Assembly (NCBI GenBank): GCA_024742695.1
Contig: JANSXY010000013.1
Location: 1 to 64,000 of the forward strand
Origin: Paracoccaceae bacterium
GTDB taxonomy: Bacteria; Pseudomonadota; Alphaproteobacteria; Rhodobacterales; Rhodobacteraceae
Length of the DNA stretch: 64,000 nt
Reading direction: 5' to 3'
Positions 52,847 to 61,076 of the stretch are shown piece after piece (the stretch's first letter is position 1; every line of letters begins with the position of its first letter). A program made the position numbers and the translations under genes. The notes below the pieces were generated by a model. That model did no database searches. It had not been told where the DNA came from and saw only the letters and a program-made list of their open reading frames with translations.

Positions 52847-52879
52847 CCGGGCGGGCGAAACGTCGCCCGCCCGGCTTTT
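52847..52879 (+). terminator. Perfect 12-bp hairpin with T4 between binding-protein and ATPase genes
   Basis: CCGGGCGGGCGA (52847-52858) pairs perfectly with TCGCCCGCCCGG (52863-52874) around AACG, followed by CTTTT. It begins 23 bases after the binding-protein stop. Intra-operon hairpins at this position commonly reduce readthrough so that the binding protein is made in excess; partial termination is inferred. Confidence 0.8.
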
Positions 52880-52904
52880 GAGACCCTTGGCGGAGAGTTC
52901 GGAC

Positions 52905-53993
52905 GTGACACCCCAACCCGGCGACGCGCTGCCCATCTCGGTTCGGAACGTCACCAAGACCTACGGGTCGGTCCACGCGCTTGACGACGTGTCGATCGAG
53001 GTCGAAAGCGGCGAGTTCCTCACCCTTCTGGGACCGTCCGGATCGGGAAAGACAACGCTTCTGATGGTGCTGGCCGGGTTCACGCGGCCCGATTGCGGGA
53101 GCCTGAAGTTCGGCGACCGCGAGGTGATCCGCACGCCGCCGCATCTGCGCGATGTCGGCATGACCTTTCAAAGCTACGCGCTGTTTCCGCACATGACGGT
53201 GGCGGGCAACGTCGGCTACCCGTTGCGGCTGCGCAAGGTGCCGAAGCCGGAACTGGACGAGCGCGTCGAGCGGGCGCTCGAGACGGTGCAACTGGGCGGG
53301 TTCGGCAGCCGCCGGATCGACCAGTTGTCGGGCGGGCAGAAGCAGCGTGTCGCCGTGGCTCGCGCCATCGTCTTCGAGCCGCGTATCCTGCTGATGGACG
53401 AGCCGTTGTCGGCGCTCGACAAGAAGCTGCGCGACCAGATGCAGATCGAACTGCGGCACCTGCACGAGAAACTGGGGATGACGACGGTCTATGTCACCCA
53501 CGACCAGCGCGAGGCGCTGACGATGTCGGACCGGATCGCGGTGGTCAACCACGGCCGGATCATGCAACTGGCCACGCCGCGCGACCTTTACGAACGGCCG
53601 GCGAACCGCTTCGTCGCGGATTTCATCGGGGATTCGACCTTCCTGAGGGTCGACCGGCGGGGCGACCGGATCAGCTACGGCGACACGGCGCTGCGGCTGG
53701 CCGCGCCGCCGCCCGCCGCGGACAACCTGCTGCTGATGATCCGCCCGGAACGGATCGTCCTGTCGCCGGAGGGGCCGCGCGAGGGCGCCAACAATTTCGC
53801 CGCGACGGCAACCGATGTCGTCTACCAGGGCGACAGCTTCCTGCTGAACGCGCGGCTGCCCGATGGCAACACCATCGCGCTGCGGGGCGCGATGCGGGGC
53901 GAGAACGTCGTGGCGCTGCCGCGCGTCGGCGATGCCCTGACGCTGAGCCTGGCGCCCGAGGATACCGTGCTGATCGACGGCAGTGAGGGCTGA
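52905..53993 (+). CDS. ABC transporter ATPase, PotA/MalK type
   Basis: Energises uptake. GTG 52905 with GGAG upstream gives 362 residues; TTG 52878 is an alternative but falls at the end of the hairpin T-run. Walker A LLGPSGSGKTT, Q-loop MTFQSYALFPHMTV, signature LSGGQKQRVAVARAI, Walker B ILLMDEPLSALDKKLR and H-loop VTHDQREAL are intact. The C-terminal TOBE_2 domain (residues about 275-360, MIRPERIVLSP) is typical of the spermidine/putrescine and iron(III) subfamilies. Permease genes follow directly. Confidence 0.92.
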   Translation: MTPQPGDALPISVRNVTKTYGSVHALDDVSIEVESGEFLTLLGPSGSGKTTLLMVLAGFTRPDCGSLKFGDREVIRTPPHLRDVGMTFQSYALFPHMTVAGNVGYPLRLRKVPKPELDERVERALETVQLGGFGSRRIDQLSGGQKQRVAVARAIVFEPRILLMDEPLSALDKKLRDQMQIELRHLHEKLGMTTVYVTHDQREALTMSDRIAVVNHGRIMQLATPRDLYERPANRFVADFIGDSTFLRVDRRGDRISYGDTALRLAAPPPAADNLLLMIRPERIVLSPEGPREGANNFAATATDVVYQGDSFLLNARLPDGNTIALRGAMRGENVVALPRVGDALTLSLAPEDTVLIDGSEG

Positions 53994-53994
53994 G

Positions 53995-54882
53995 ATGGGC
54001 GCCGCGCGGATCAACGAGGCGGGGCTTCGGCGCGACGAACGGCTGGAACGGCTGAAGCTGTTCGGCCTGTCCTCGCCGGCGATCTTGCTGATCCTCGTGA
54101 TCCTGGTGCTGCCGGTCGGCTGGCTGTTCTACGTGTCGTTCATCGGCGCGGACGGCAGCTTTTCGCTGGAAAACTACGAGCGGATGCTGAAACGCAAATC
54201 CTACGCCCGGATCTTCCGCACGACCTTCGAGGTCAGCTTCCTGACGACCGGCCTGTGCATCCTGATCGGCTATCCGCTGGCCTATTTCATCTCGCAGCTG
54301 CCGAACCGGCTGGCCAACCTGTGCCTGATAACGGTCCTGCTGCCGTTCTGGACCTCGCTTCTGGTGCGCACCTACGCCTGGCTGGTGCTGCTGCAGAAGC
54401 AGGGGCTGGTGAACGACTGGGCGATCTCGCTCGGGCTGTGGGAGGAACCGGTGAAGATGGTCCACAACATGACGGGCAACCTGATCGGGATGGTGCATAT
54501 CATGCTGCCGTTCCTGATCCTGCCGGTCTATGGCGCGATGCGGGCGATCAGCCGCGACTACATGAAGGCCGCGTCGAACCTTGGCGCCGGGCCGGTGCGC
54601 GCCTTCTGGACGGTGTTCTTCCCGCTCAGCCTGCCGGGGCTCTTCGCCGGGTCGCTGATGGTGTTCATCCTGTGCCTTGGCTTCTTCGTCACCCCGGCGG
54701 TTCTGGGCGGCGGCAAGGTGATCATGGTGTCGATGCAGATCGTCTCGAACATCGAGCTGTTCGTGAACTGGGGCGCGGCCAGCGCGCTGGGCGTGGTGCT
54801 GCTGGTCATGACCTTCGCGATCCTCTGGGTGGCCTCGCGGTTCCTGCGGCTTGAACAGATGACCGGCGGCGGGGGGCACTGA
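53995..54882 (+). CDS. ABC transporter permease, PotB-like
   Basis: 295 residues from ATG 53995, one base after the ATPase stop; GTG 53983 is a less likely alternative. About six membrane segments are visible, beginning PAILLILVILVLPVGWLFYVSF. The inner-membrane coupling motif reads YMKAASNLGAGPVRAFWTVFFPLSLPG (EAA loop). It pairs with the next permease as a heterodimer; their genes overlap by one base. Confidence 0.9.
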   Translation: MGAARINEAGLRRDERLERLKLFGLSSPAILLILVILVLPVGWLFYVSFIGADGSFSLENYERMLKRKSYARIFRTTFEVSFLTTGLCILIGYPLAYFISQLPNRLANLCLITVLLPFWTSLLVRTYAWLVLLQKQGLVNDWAISLGLWEEPVKMVHNMTGNLIGMVHIMLPFLILPVYGAMRAISRDYMKAASNLGAGPVRAFWTVFFPLSLPGLFAGSLMVFILCLGFFVTPAVLGGGKVIMVSMQIVSNIELFVNWGAASALGVVLLVMTFAILWVASRFLRLEQMTGGGGH

Positions 54883-55697
54883 TGCTGCGCTGGCTGACCT
54901 CTCCGGCGACCGAAACGCAGGTCACGCACGGGCAGCGCGCTTGGCTTTACGTCTTCGCCGTGATCGTCATGGTGCTTTTGGTGGTGCCGACGCTGATCGT
55001 CGTGCCGATGTCCTTTTCCGACAGCCAGTACCTCGAGTTTCCGCCCGAGGTCTGGTCGACGCGCTGGTACCAACACTACTTCGGCTCGGCTGAATGGATG
55101 CTGGCCACCCGAACCTCGTTCAAGGTCGCGTTCCTGACGATGATCGTCGCCACCCCTGTCGGGGTGCTGGCGGCCTACGGGCTGCACGCCTCGAAGATCC
55201 GCTTCGTGCGCGCGGCCTTCGTGCTGATGATCACGCCGATGATGGTGCCCCTGGTGCTGGTCGCGATCGGGGCGTTCTATGCCTATGTCCAGCTCAAGAT
55301 CCTCTACACGATCACCGGGCTGGTGCTGGCGCATACCGTGCTGGCCCTGCCGCTTGTGGTGATCGTCACCGGCGCGGCGCTGAAAAGCTACGACATGGCG
55401 CAGGAAGAGGCCGCCCGCAGCCTTGGCGCGCCGCGCTGGAAGGCGTTCCTGACCGTGACGTTGCCGCAGATCCGCTTTGCCGTGATCACCGGCGCGTTGC
55501 TGGCGTTCCTGACCTCGTTCGACGAGGTCGTGGTGGCTATGTTCATCTCGGGCGGCGACAACCCGACGCTGACGCGCAACATGTTCAACGCGCTGCGCGA
55601 CCAGATCGACCCGACGATCGCCTCGATCTCGACCATCATGGTGCTGGTGACCACCGTGATGATGCTGCTGGCGCAGCTTTTCGGGCAGAAGAAGTAG
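54882..55697 (+). CDS. ABC transporter permease, PotC-like
   Basis: 271 residues with six predicted membrane segments (LYVFAVIVMVLLVVPTLIVV first) and the EAA loop EEAARSLGAPRWKAFLTVTLPQI. ATG 54882 overlaps the preceding stop (TGATG). The protein completes the transporter: binding protein, ATPase and two permeases. No genes for a second transporter are nearby. Confidence 0.9.
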   Translation: MLRWLTSPATETQVTHGQRAWLYVFAVIVMVLLVVPTLIVVPMSFSDSQYLEFPPEVWSTRWYQHYFGSAEWMLATRTSFKVAFLTMIVATPVGVLAAYGLHASKIRFVRAAFVLMITPMMVPLVLVAIGAFYAYVQLKILYTITGLVLAHTVLALPLVVIVTGAALKSYDMAQEEAARSLGAPRWKAFLTVTLPQIRFAVITGALLAFLTSFDEVVVAMFISGGDNPTLTRNMFNALRDQIDPTIASISTIMVLVTTVMMLLAQLFGQKK

Positions 55698-55820
55698 TCC
55701 GACGCGCCGCCGGACGATCCGTTTCCGCGCCCGGCTCCGCGGGTTCCGCTTGCCTCATAAAGGAAAAGAAACTTAGATGCTGGAAAATTCCGCGCGTCTT
55801 ATACCTTTGGGGGGAGGGGG

Positions 55821-56735
55821 ATGCATCTGAAGCTTCGGCAACTGGCCGTGTTCCATGCCGTGATGGAGGAGGGCTCCGTTTCCAAGGCGGCGGAGCGCAT
55901 GGGGCTCACGCAGCCCGCCGTCAGCATCGCCCTGACGACGCTGGAAGAAACGCTGGGCTATTCGCTCTTCAACCGCTCCAAGGGCTATTTCGTTCCGCGC
56001 CCCGAGGCGGAGCAGCTGCACGAGGATGCGGAACTGGCGATCCTCGCCTTCGAGCGTTTCGCCTCGCACGCGCAGCTGATCGGCAAGGGCGATGCCGGGG
56101 TCGTGCGGATGGGATCGATCGGCGCGACCGCCTTCAATTTCCTGCCCGGCCTGATCTCCGGCTACACCGGCCACCGCGACCGGATCGAGATCCAGCTTCA
56201 GGTCCGGTCCTCCACCCAGATCGCCTACCTGGTGGGCAACGGGCAGATCGATATCGGCTTCGTCGAGGCGCCGGTCGCCGCGCATTCGGTGACGGCGCGG
56301 AATTTCTCGATCCCCTGCGTCTGCATCCTGCGCGGCGACGATCCGCTGGCGGAAAAGCCGGTGCTCACCCCGGCGGACCTGGCCGAGCGGCGCATGATCT
56401 CGGTCTACGAGGATCACCAGCTCGACCGGCAGCTCAAGGCCGCCTTCGTGGCCGCCGGGGTGCCGTGGTACTCGCAGATCCGCTGCTATTTCTTCGCCAT
56501 CATGCGCAGCCTCGTCGCCAACGGAACCGGCGTCGCGGTGGTCGATGCGATCAATGGCTGCGCCGAGTTGAACGACGGTGTCGTCTGGCGACCGTTCCGG
56601 CCCGACGTGGTGTTCGAAATGGCGGTGATCACCCGCGCCGACACCGCCCTTCAGGCGCCGACGGTCGCGTTCCTCGAGATGACGATCGACCGGTTGCAGG
56701 CGCATGAGCGCCTGTTCGACGGGGTTGGGCGATAG
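55821..56735 (+). CDS. LysR-family transcriptional regulator
   Basis: 304 residues with an N-terminal winged helix-turn-helix (MHLKLRQLAVFHAVMEEGSVSKAAERMGLTQPAVSIALTTLEETLG) and a C-terminal effector-binding domain beginning about residue 92. GGGGGGAGGGGG precedes ATG 55821. It follows the transporter in the same direction by 123 bases and precedes the convergent catabolic gene. The likely target is the oxidoreductase-transporter unit, but control of the 56.8-64 kb cluster is possible. Confidence 0.9.
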   Translation: MHLKLRQLAVFHAVMEEGSVSKAAERMGLTQPAVSIALTTLEETLGYSLFNRSKGYFVPRPEAEQLHEDAELAILAFERFASHAQLIGKGDAGVVRMGSIGATAFNFLPGLISGYTGHRDRIEIQLQVRSSTQIAYLVGNGQIDIGFVEAPVAAHSVTARNFSIPCVCILRGDDPLAEKPVLTPADLAERRMISVYEDHQLDRQLKAAFVAAGVPWYSQIRCYFFAIMRSLVANGTGVAVVDAINGCAELNDGVVWRPFRPDVVFEMAVITRADTALQAPTVAFLEMTIDRLQAHERLFDGVGR

Positions 56736-56759
56736 CCCCCGGCAGCGCCGTGGCCCGGA

Positions 56760-57326
56760 TCAGCGCCCCATGCCGTAGAATTCGTCGTTCGGGCGCATTG
56801 CGGTGAGGTTCGCCATGCGGTTGCTGAGGCCGAAGAACGCCGTGACGCCGGCGATGTCCCAGATCGCCTCGTCGTCGAAACCGTGCGCGCGCAGCGCCGC
56901 GAAATCCTCGTCCGCGATCGCGCCGGCGTCGTTCGACACCTTCAGCGCGAACTCCAGCATCGCCTTGTGGCGCGCGCTGATGTCAGCCTTGCGGTAGTTC
57001 GTGGCGACCTGGTCGGCGACCTGCGGGTTCCTGGCGCGAATCCGCAGCACCGCGCCGTGGGCGACGACGCAGTAAAGGCAGTTGTTGGCGCTCGACGTGG
57101 CGACGATGATCATCTCCTTCTCCGCCTGCGTCAGCCGCTCGGTGTACATCACCGCGTCATGGTAGGCGAAGAAGGCGCGGAACTCGTCCGGCCGGTGGGC
57201 GAGGGTCAGGAAGACGTTGGGGATGAAGCCGGCCTTTTCCTGCACCGCGAGGATCGCGGCGCGAATATCGTCGGGAAGCTCCGACAGTTCGGGGATCGGG
57301 TAGCGGCTGATCGGGGGGTTCGGCAT
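56760..57326 (-). CDS. Carboxymuconolactone decarboxylase / AhpD-like peroxidase-related protein
   Basis: 188 residues of the AhpD-like fold. The redox CxxC with nearby His is present: C83, C86 and H90 in NNCLYCVVAHG. The pattern NVFLTLAHRPDEFRAFFAYHDAVM and the length match the peroxidase-related (uncharacterised) subgroup rather than true gamma-carboxymuconolactone decarboxylase. It is last in the minus-strand series GcvT-like, VOC, ligase, CMD and may protect the pathway from peroxide or reactive intermediates. Confidence 0.85.
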   Translation of the reverse strand: MPNPPISRYPIPELSELPDDIRAAILAVQEKAGFIPNVFLTLAHRPDEFRAFFAYHDAVMYTERLTQAEKEMIIVATSSANNCLYCVVAHGAVLRIRARNPQVADQVATNYRKADISARHKAMLEFALKVSNDAGAIADEDFAALRAHGFDDEAIWDIAGVTAFFGLSNRMANLTAMRPNDEFYGMGR

Positions 57327-57356
57327 CGGTTTGTCCTGTTGGTTCGGATCGTTGGG

Positions 57357-58982
57357 TCAAAGGTCTTTCCAGAGCACCTTGCCGGCCCCCGACCGGGGCA
57401 GGCTTTCGCGGAACTCGAAGCGCCGCGGTACCTTGTAGGCCGCCATGTTGGCGCGGCACCAGTCCGTCAGCGCCGCGGCGGAAAGATCGCCGCCCGGCCT
57501 TGGAACGATCACCGCGCGCACCGTCTCGCCCGACCGGGGATCGGGGTCGCCGACGATGCAGGCCTCCTTGATGCCGGGATGTCCGTGCAGGATCGCCTCG
57601 ACCTCGGCGGGCCAGACCTTCAGCCCCGCGACGTTGATCATCCGCTTCAGCCGGTCGACGAAGAAGAAATAGCCCGCCTCGTCGACATAGCCGACATCGC
57701 CGGTCCGGAAGAACCGCTTGCCGTCGAGCGTGAGGAAGGCAGCCTCGGTCTCTTCAGGCCGGTTCCAGTAGCCCTGGAACACCTGCGGCGCATGGGTGAC
57801 GATCTCTCCGGGCGCGTTCGGGCCGAGCTCGCGCCCCGTGGCCGGGTCGACGATACGAGAATCCACGTCGCAGATCGGGATGCCGAGGCATTGCGGCTTC
57901 GGCGCGGCGGGCGGGTTGATGTGGATCGGCGCCATGGTTTCGGTCAGGCCGTAGGCCTCGATGTAGTCGAGCCCGATCAGGTCCGCCATCTTTCGCGCCA
58001 CGCCGTCGGGCATCTGCGCGCCGCCGCCGCCGATCGCGACAAGCGACGACAGGTCGATCTCTTCGATCCCCGGCAGGTCGAGAAAGTCGATCATGCTGGT
58101 GGTGATCGACCGCCAGTGCTGGATCCGGTGATCCGCGATGATCCGCGCGGCGGCGCGGGCGTTCCAGCGCGTCGTCAGATAGATCGTCGAGGCCGTGAGG
58201 ATCGGCAGGTTCATCGAATGCTGCATGCCGGTGACGTGGCAGAACGGCAGCGTGGCCAGCACCCGCGCGCCGGGCGACATCCCGACCCAGCCGGGATAGG
58301 CATGGATCGGCGCATTCACGCTGGCATGGGTGTGAAGGCAACCCTTGGGCAGGCCGGTTGTGCCCGAGCTGTAGGGGATGATGCACCAGTCTTCGGGCCC
58401 GCGATCGTGATCGGGGGCGGCCCCTCCCCGCGCCAGGGCCTCTGCCCAGGGGATGCCGACCGGGGCGGGGCCGGTCTCGGCGAAGTCGGCGGGGAAGTCG
58501 TGGTCCGGCGGCCGCCCGGCATGGTCGCGGTAGCGCACCGAGATCAGCCGCTCGTCGCCCAGTTCGGCGGCCACCGCCGCCACCTCGTCGCCCAGTTCCT
58601 CGCCGAACACCACCGCCCGCGCGCCGGAGTCGCGCAGGACGTGCGACAGCTCGCCCCGCCGGCACATCGGGTTGACCGGCACGATCACGGCATTGGCGGC
58701 CAGGATCGCGTAGTAGGCGATGACGAACTGCGGAGCGTTCTGCATGTAGAGCGCGACGCGGTCGTCCGGGCCGATGCCCGCGACGCGGTGCAGATACCCC
58801 GCCAGACGGCGCGCCTGCCCGAGCAGATCGTCGTAGCGCAGCGTCGCGCCATAGTACCAGATCGCCGCCCGGTCCGGCGCCTGCCCGGCGGAGCGCACAA
58901 GATTGTGGAACACCGAGTGCGGCGCCGGCGGCAGGCTGTGCGGCAGCCCCTTCGGCCATACGCCGTAGTGCCGGCTTTGCAT
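57357..58982 (-). CDS. AMP-forming acyl-CoA ligase
   Basis: Activates a carboxylic acid to its CoA thioester. The 541-residue protein has the P-loop YSSGTTGLPKG, the A5 motif YGLTETMAPIH, the A7/A8 hinge TGDVGYVDEAGYFFFVDRLKRMINVAGLKVWPAEVE and the catalytic Lys in RSGAGKVLWKDL. The substrate pocket does not identify the acid. It lies 30 bases before the CMD gene and 21 bases after the VOC gene, so co-transcription is likely. Confidence 0.88.
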   Translation of the reverse strand: MQSRHYGVWPKGLPHSLPPAPHSVFHNLVRSAGQAPDRAAIWYYGATLRYDDLLGQARRLAGYLHRVAGIGPDDRVALYMQNAPQFVIAYYAILAANAVIVPVNPMCRRGELSHVLRDSGARAVVFGEELGDEVAAVAAELGDERLISVRYRDHAGRPPDHDFPADFAETGPAPVGIPWAEALARGGAAPDHDRGPEDWCIIPYSSGTTGLPKGCLHTHASVNAPIHAYPGWVGMSPGARVLATLPFCHVTGMQHSMNLPILTASTIYLTTRWNARAAARIIADHRIQHWRSITTSMIDFLDLPGIEEIDLSSLVAIGGGGAQMPDGVARKMADLIGLDYIEAYGLTETMAPIHINPPAAPKPQCLGIPICDVDSRIVDPATGRELGPNAPGEIVTHAPQVFQGYWNRPEETEAAFLTLDGKRFFRTGDVGYVDEAGYFFFVDRLKRMINVAGLKVWPAEVEAILHGHPGIKEACIVGDPDPRSGETVRAVIVPRPGGDLSAAALTDWCRANMAAYKVPRRFEFRESLPRSGAGKVLWKDL

Positions 58983-59003
58983 GACGGGACTCTCCCGCGC
59001 CGC

Positions 59004-59510
59004 TCAGTCCGGCGGCAGCTGGTTGCCGGCCAGCAGGTTGAGCTTGGGGTTCTGCGCGTATTTCCGGCACAGGCGTTCGCAGCCCTCGTAGGTGGCATCG
59101 AATGGCCCGGCCTTCCAGCCGGTCAGTTGCAGCACCACCCCGTTGCCGACCTTGGGCCCGGCCAGCGCCTCCTGGTAGTCGGCATCGGCCATCTCGGTCT
59201 TGTCGAGCTTCACGCCCTTGGCCTCGAGCTCGGCGACATATTCCTCGATATCGTCGATCTCGAGCCCGATATGCTGGATGCCGTTGCCATGCTTCTCGAC
59301 GAACTTGGAAATGAAGCTGTCGGGATCGTCGCTGGCGATGAAGCTCATGATCGAGACGCCGAAGCGCACGCAGGCGCCGCGATAGCGGTCCTCGATCGAC
59401 TCGAATTCCATCATCATCTCGCCGCCGAGGGTGTTGATCGCGTTGTCCAGCGCGGCGGGCAGATCCTTGACGGCGAATGCGATGTGGTTGATGGCGGTGA
59501 TCCTGGCCAT
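59004..59510 (-). CDS. VOC-family protein, methylmalonyl-CoA epimerase-like
   Basis: 168 residues with vicinal-oxygen-chelate metal motifs: NHIAFAVKDLPAALD (first His), then GIQHIGLEIDDIEEYVAELEAKGV. The HIGLEIDD pattern and overall layout resemble methylmalonyl-CoA epimerase more than dioxygenases. The C-terminal 40 residues are unusual. It sits between the GcvT-like and ligase genes. With a MatB-type malonyl/methylmalonyl-CoA ligase in the cluster an epimerase-like role is conceivable, not shown. Confidence 0.78.
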   Translation of the reverse strand: MARITAINHIAFAVKDLPAALDNAINTLGGEMMMEFESIEDRYRGACVRFGVSIMSFIASDDPDSFISKFVEKHGNGIQHIGLEIDDIEEYVAELEAKGVKLDKTEMADADYQEALAGPKVGNGVVLQLTGWKAGPFDATYEGCERLCRKYAQNPKLNLLAGNQLPPD

Positions 59511-59554
59511 GTCTTCGGTCCTTCTGCGGGTCTCTCGGGTGGGCGGCGTGCGCC

Positions 59555-60730
59555 TCAGGCGGCGGTGTTGGCAAAAAGCGCGCGGGCATCGCCCTGCTGG
59601 CGCTTGGGCAGGAACGGCAGGTCGCAGACCGTGGCGCGGCGCGGCCCGTCCCAGGTCGTGACGTCCAGAACCGTGCCGGGTTGCGCCGCGTCGACGGCCA
59701 CGATCCCGATCGCGATGTTGCGCTCCAGCCGCGGCGACCGGGCCAGGCTGGTCAGCTTGCCGACGGCCACGCCGCCGTGCCGCAGCGGCCAGGGCTCTTC
59801 GTTCGCGTGCAGCGGCCCGCCCTCGACGGTCAGCCCCACCAGCTTGCGGCCGGGCGGTTCGCCCCGCAGCCGTTCCAGCGCGTCGCGGCCGATGAAGCGC
59901 GGCGTGTCGTCAAGCTCCACCAACCGGCCCAGCCCGACCTCGAAGGGCGTTTCGGCCAGGGTCATGTCGACCCCCCAGGACAGGATGCCCGATTCGATCC
60001 GCCGGGCCTGGTTGACCGCGCCGGGCGCCACCCCGCAGGAGCGGCCGGCCTCCATCAGCGCCTCGAACAGCGCCTCGCCCTGCGCGGCGTTCCGCAGGTA
60101 GATCTCGTAGCCGAACTCGCCGCTCCAGCCGGTGCGCGAGACGTAAAGCTCGTGGCCCTGGAACGGCGCGGGCGTAAGCCAGTAATACTTCAGGTCGAGG
60201 ATGCCCTCGCCGAACAGGTTGGCCATCAGTCGCGGCGATTTCGGCCCTTGCACCTGGATGACCGAAACCTCCGCGTCGCGGATCGTCACCTGCATCGGCA
60301 TATGGGCGGCAACCGCCCGCGCCCAAAGCTCCAGATCGCAGTCCGAGGTCGACAGCCAGAACCGGTTTTCTGCCAGCCGCAGGATGATCGGGTCGCAGAC
60401 GATGCCCCCGTCGGCCGCCGTGATAAGCGCGTACTTGCATTGCCCGACGGCGCATTTCGCCATGTTGCGCGGGGTCAGGTACTGTACGAAATCCGCCGCG
60501 TCGGGGCCGCCGATCTCGACCTGGCGCTCGCCCATCACCGGCCAGATCGCGACCTCGTTCGCCACCTTCCAGTATTCGTCCACCGGGTTCGAGAAGGTGC
60601 TGGAGATATAGGTCCGGTTGTAGACCGAATAGGTCCGGCAGCCGTATTTCCACGACACGTCGAAGAAGGCGCCCTTGCGGATTCGCGGCTGGAATGGCAG
60701 CGACGCGCCCTTGTGCGGACTCATGGTCAT
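59555..60730 (-). CDS. Aminomethyltransferase-family folate-binding protein, DmdA-like
   Basis: 391 residues of the GcvT fold. ATG 60730 (MTMSPHKG) is chosen; a second ATG two codons on is equivalent. The pattern EYWKVANEVAIWPVMGERQVEIGGPDAADFVQYLTPRNM and the late RRIESGILSWGVDMTLAETPFEVGLG follow the DMSP demethylase DmdA more closely than glycine-cleavage T protein. A tetrahydrofolate-dependent demethylation of an S-, N- or O-methyl substrate is inferred. Substrate unknown: no dmdC or dmdD genes are near. Divergent from matB. Confidence 0.8.
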   Translation of the reverse strand: MTMSPHKGASLPFQPRIRKGAFFDVSWKYGCRTYSVYNRTYISSTFSNPVDEYWKVANEVAIWPVMGERQVEIGGPDAADFVQYLTPRNMAKCAVGQCKYALITAADGGIVCDPIILRLAENRFWLSTSDCDLELWARAVAAHMPMQVTIRDAEVSVIQVQGPKSPRLMANLFGEGILDLKYYWLTPAPFQGHELYVSRTGWSGEFGYEIYLRNAAQGEALFEALMEAGRSCGVAPGAVNQARRIESGILSWGVDMTLAETPFEVGLGRLVELDDTPRFIGRDALERLRGEPPGRKLVGLTVEGGPLHANEEPWPLRHGGVAVGKLTSLARSPRLERNIAIGIVAVDAAQPGTVLDVTTWDGPRRATVCDLPFLPKRQQGDARALFANTAA

Positions 60731-61076
60731 GGCCGCCCCACCGTCGCTTGTCCCGCGCCCGGACTGTTGCCGGGCCGCACCCGGCGCGATGGGCCCCGTC
60801 TTCCCCCGATAACCACCGTTCCGCCCCCGTATCGATCTGCCCGGACACGCGTGCGATCCGGTATGCAGCCGGACGTTAGCGGGCCGGAAATCCGCAGAAA
60901 AATAAGAAAACCTGTGCCCTGGAGCCCGCGGATTTATACCGGCCAACGGCGGTACGGAGCGGATTCGCCCGCCCAAAGGCGAGGGGGCTTTACGATCGCC
61001 CGGCGGTCGCGCAGAACCGTCTGAACCACGCCGTTTCGCCCGCCGCCGACCGGGCGCCCGACCGAGGAGCCCGATC
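60731..61076. other. 346-base divergent intergenic region of the catabolic cluster
   Basis: No gene is seen. The region separates the minus-strand DmdA-like gene from matB and must hold both promoters. An AT-rich patch (AGAAAAATAAGAAAACC, 60896-60912) and GATTTATACC (60930-60939) stand out from the surrounding GC-rich sequence and may contain promoters or LysR sites. GAGGAGCC precedes ATG 61077. Confidence 0.5.

Noticed and set aside
57357-58982. Ligase as DmdB of a complete DMSP demethylation pathway
   Set aside because: The general ANL motifs do not identify the substrate, and dmdC and dmdD are absent from the window.
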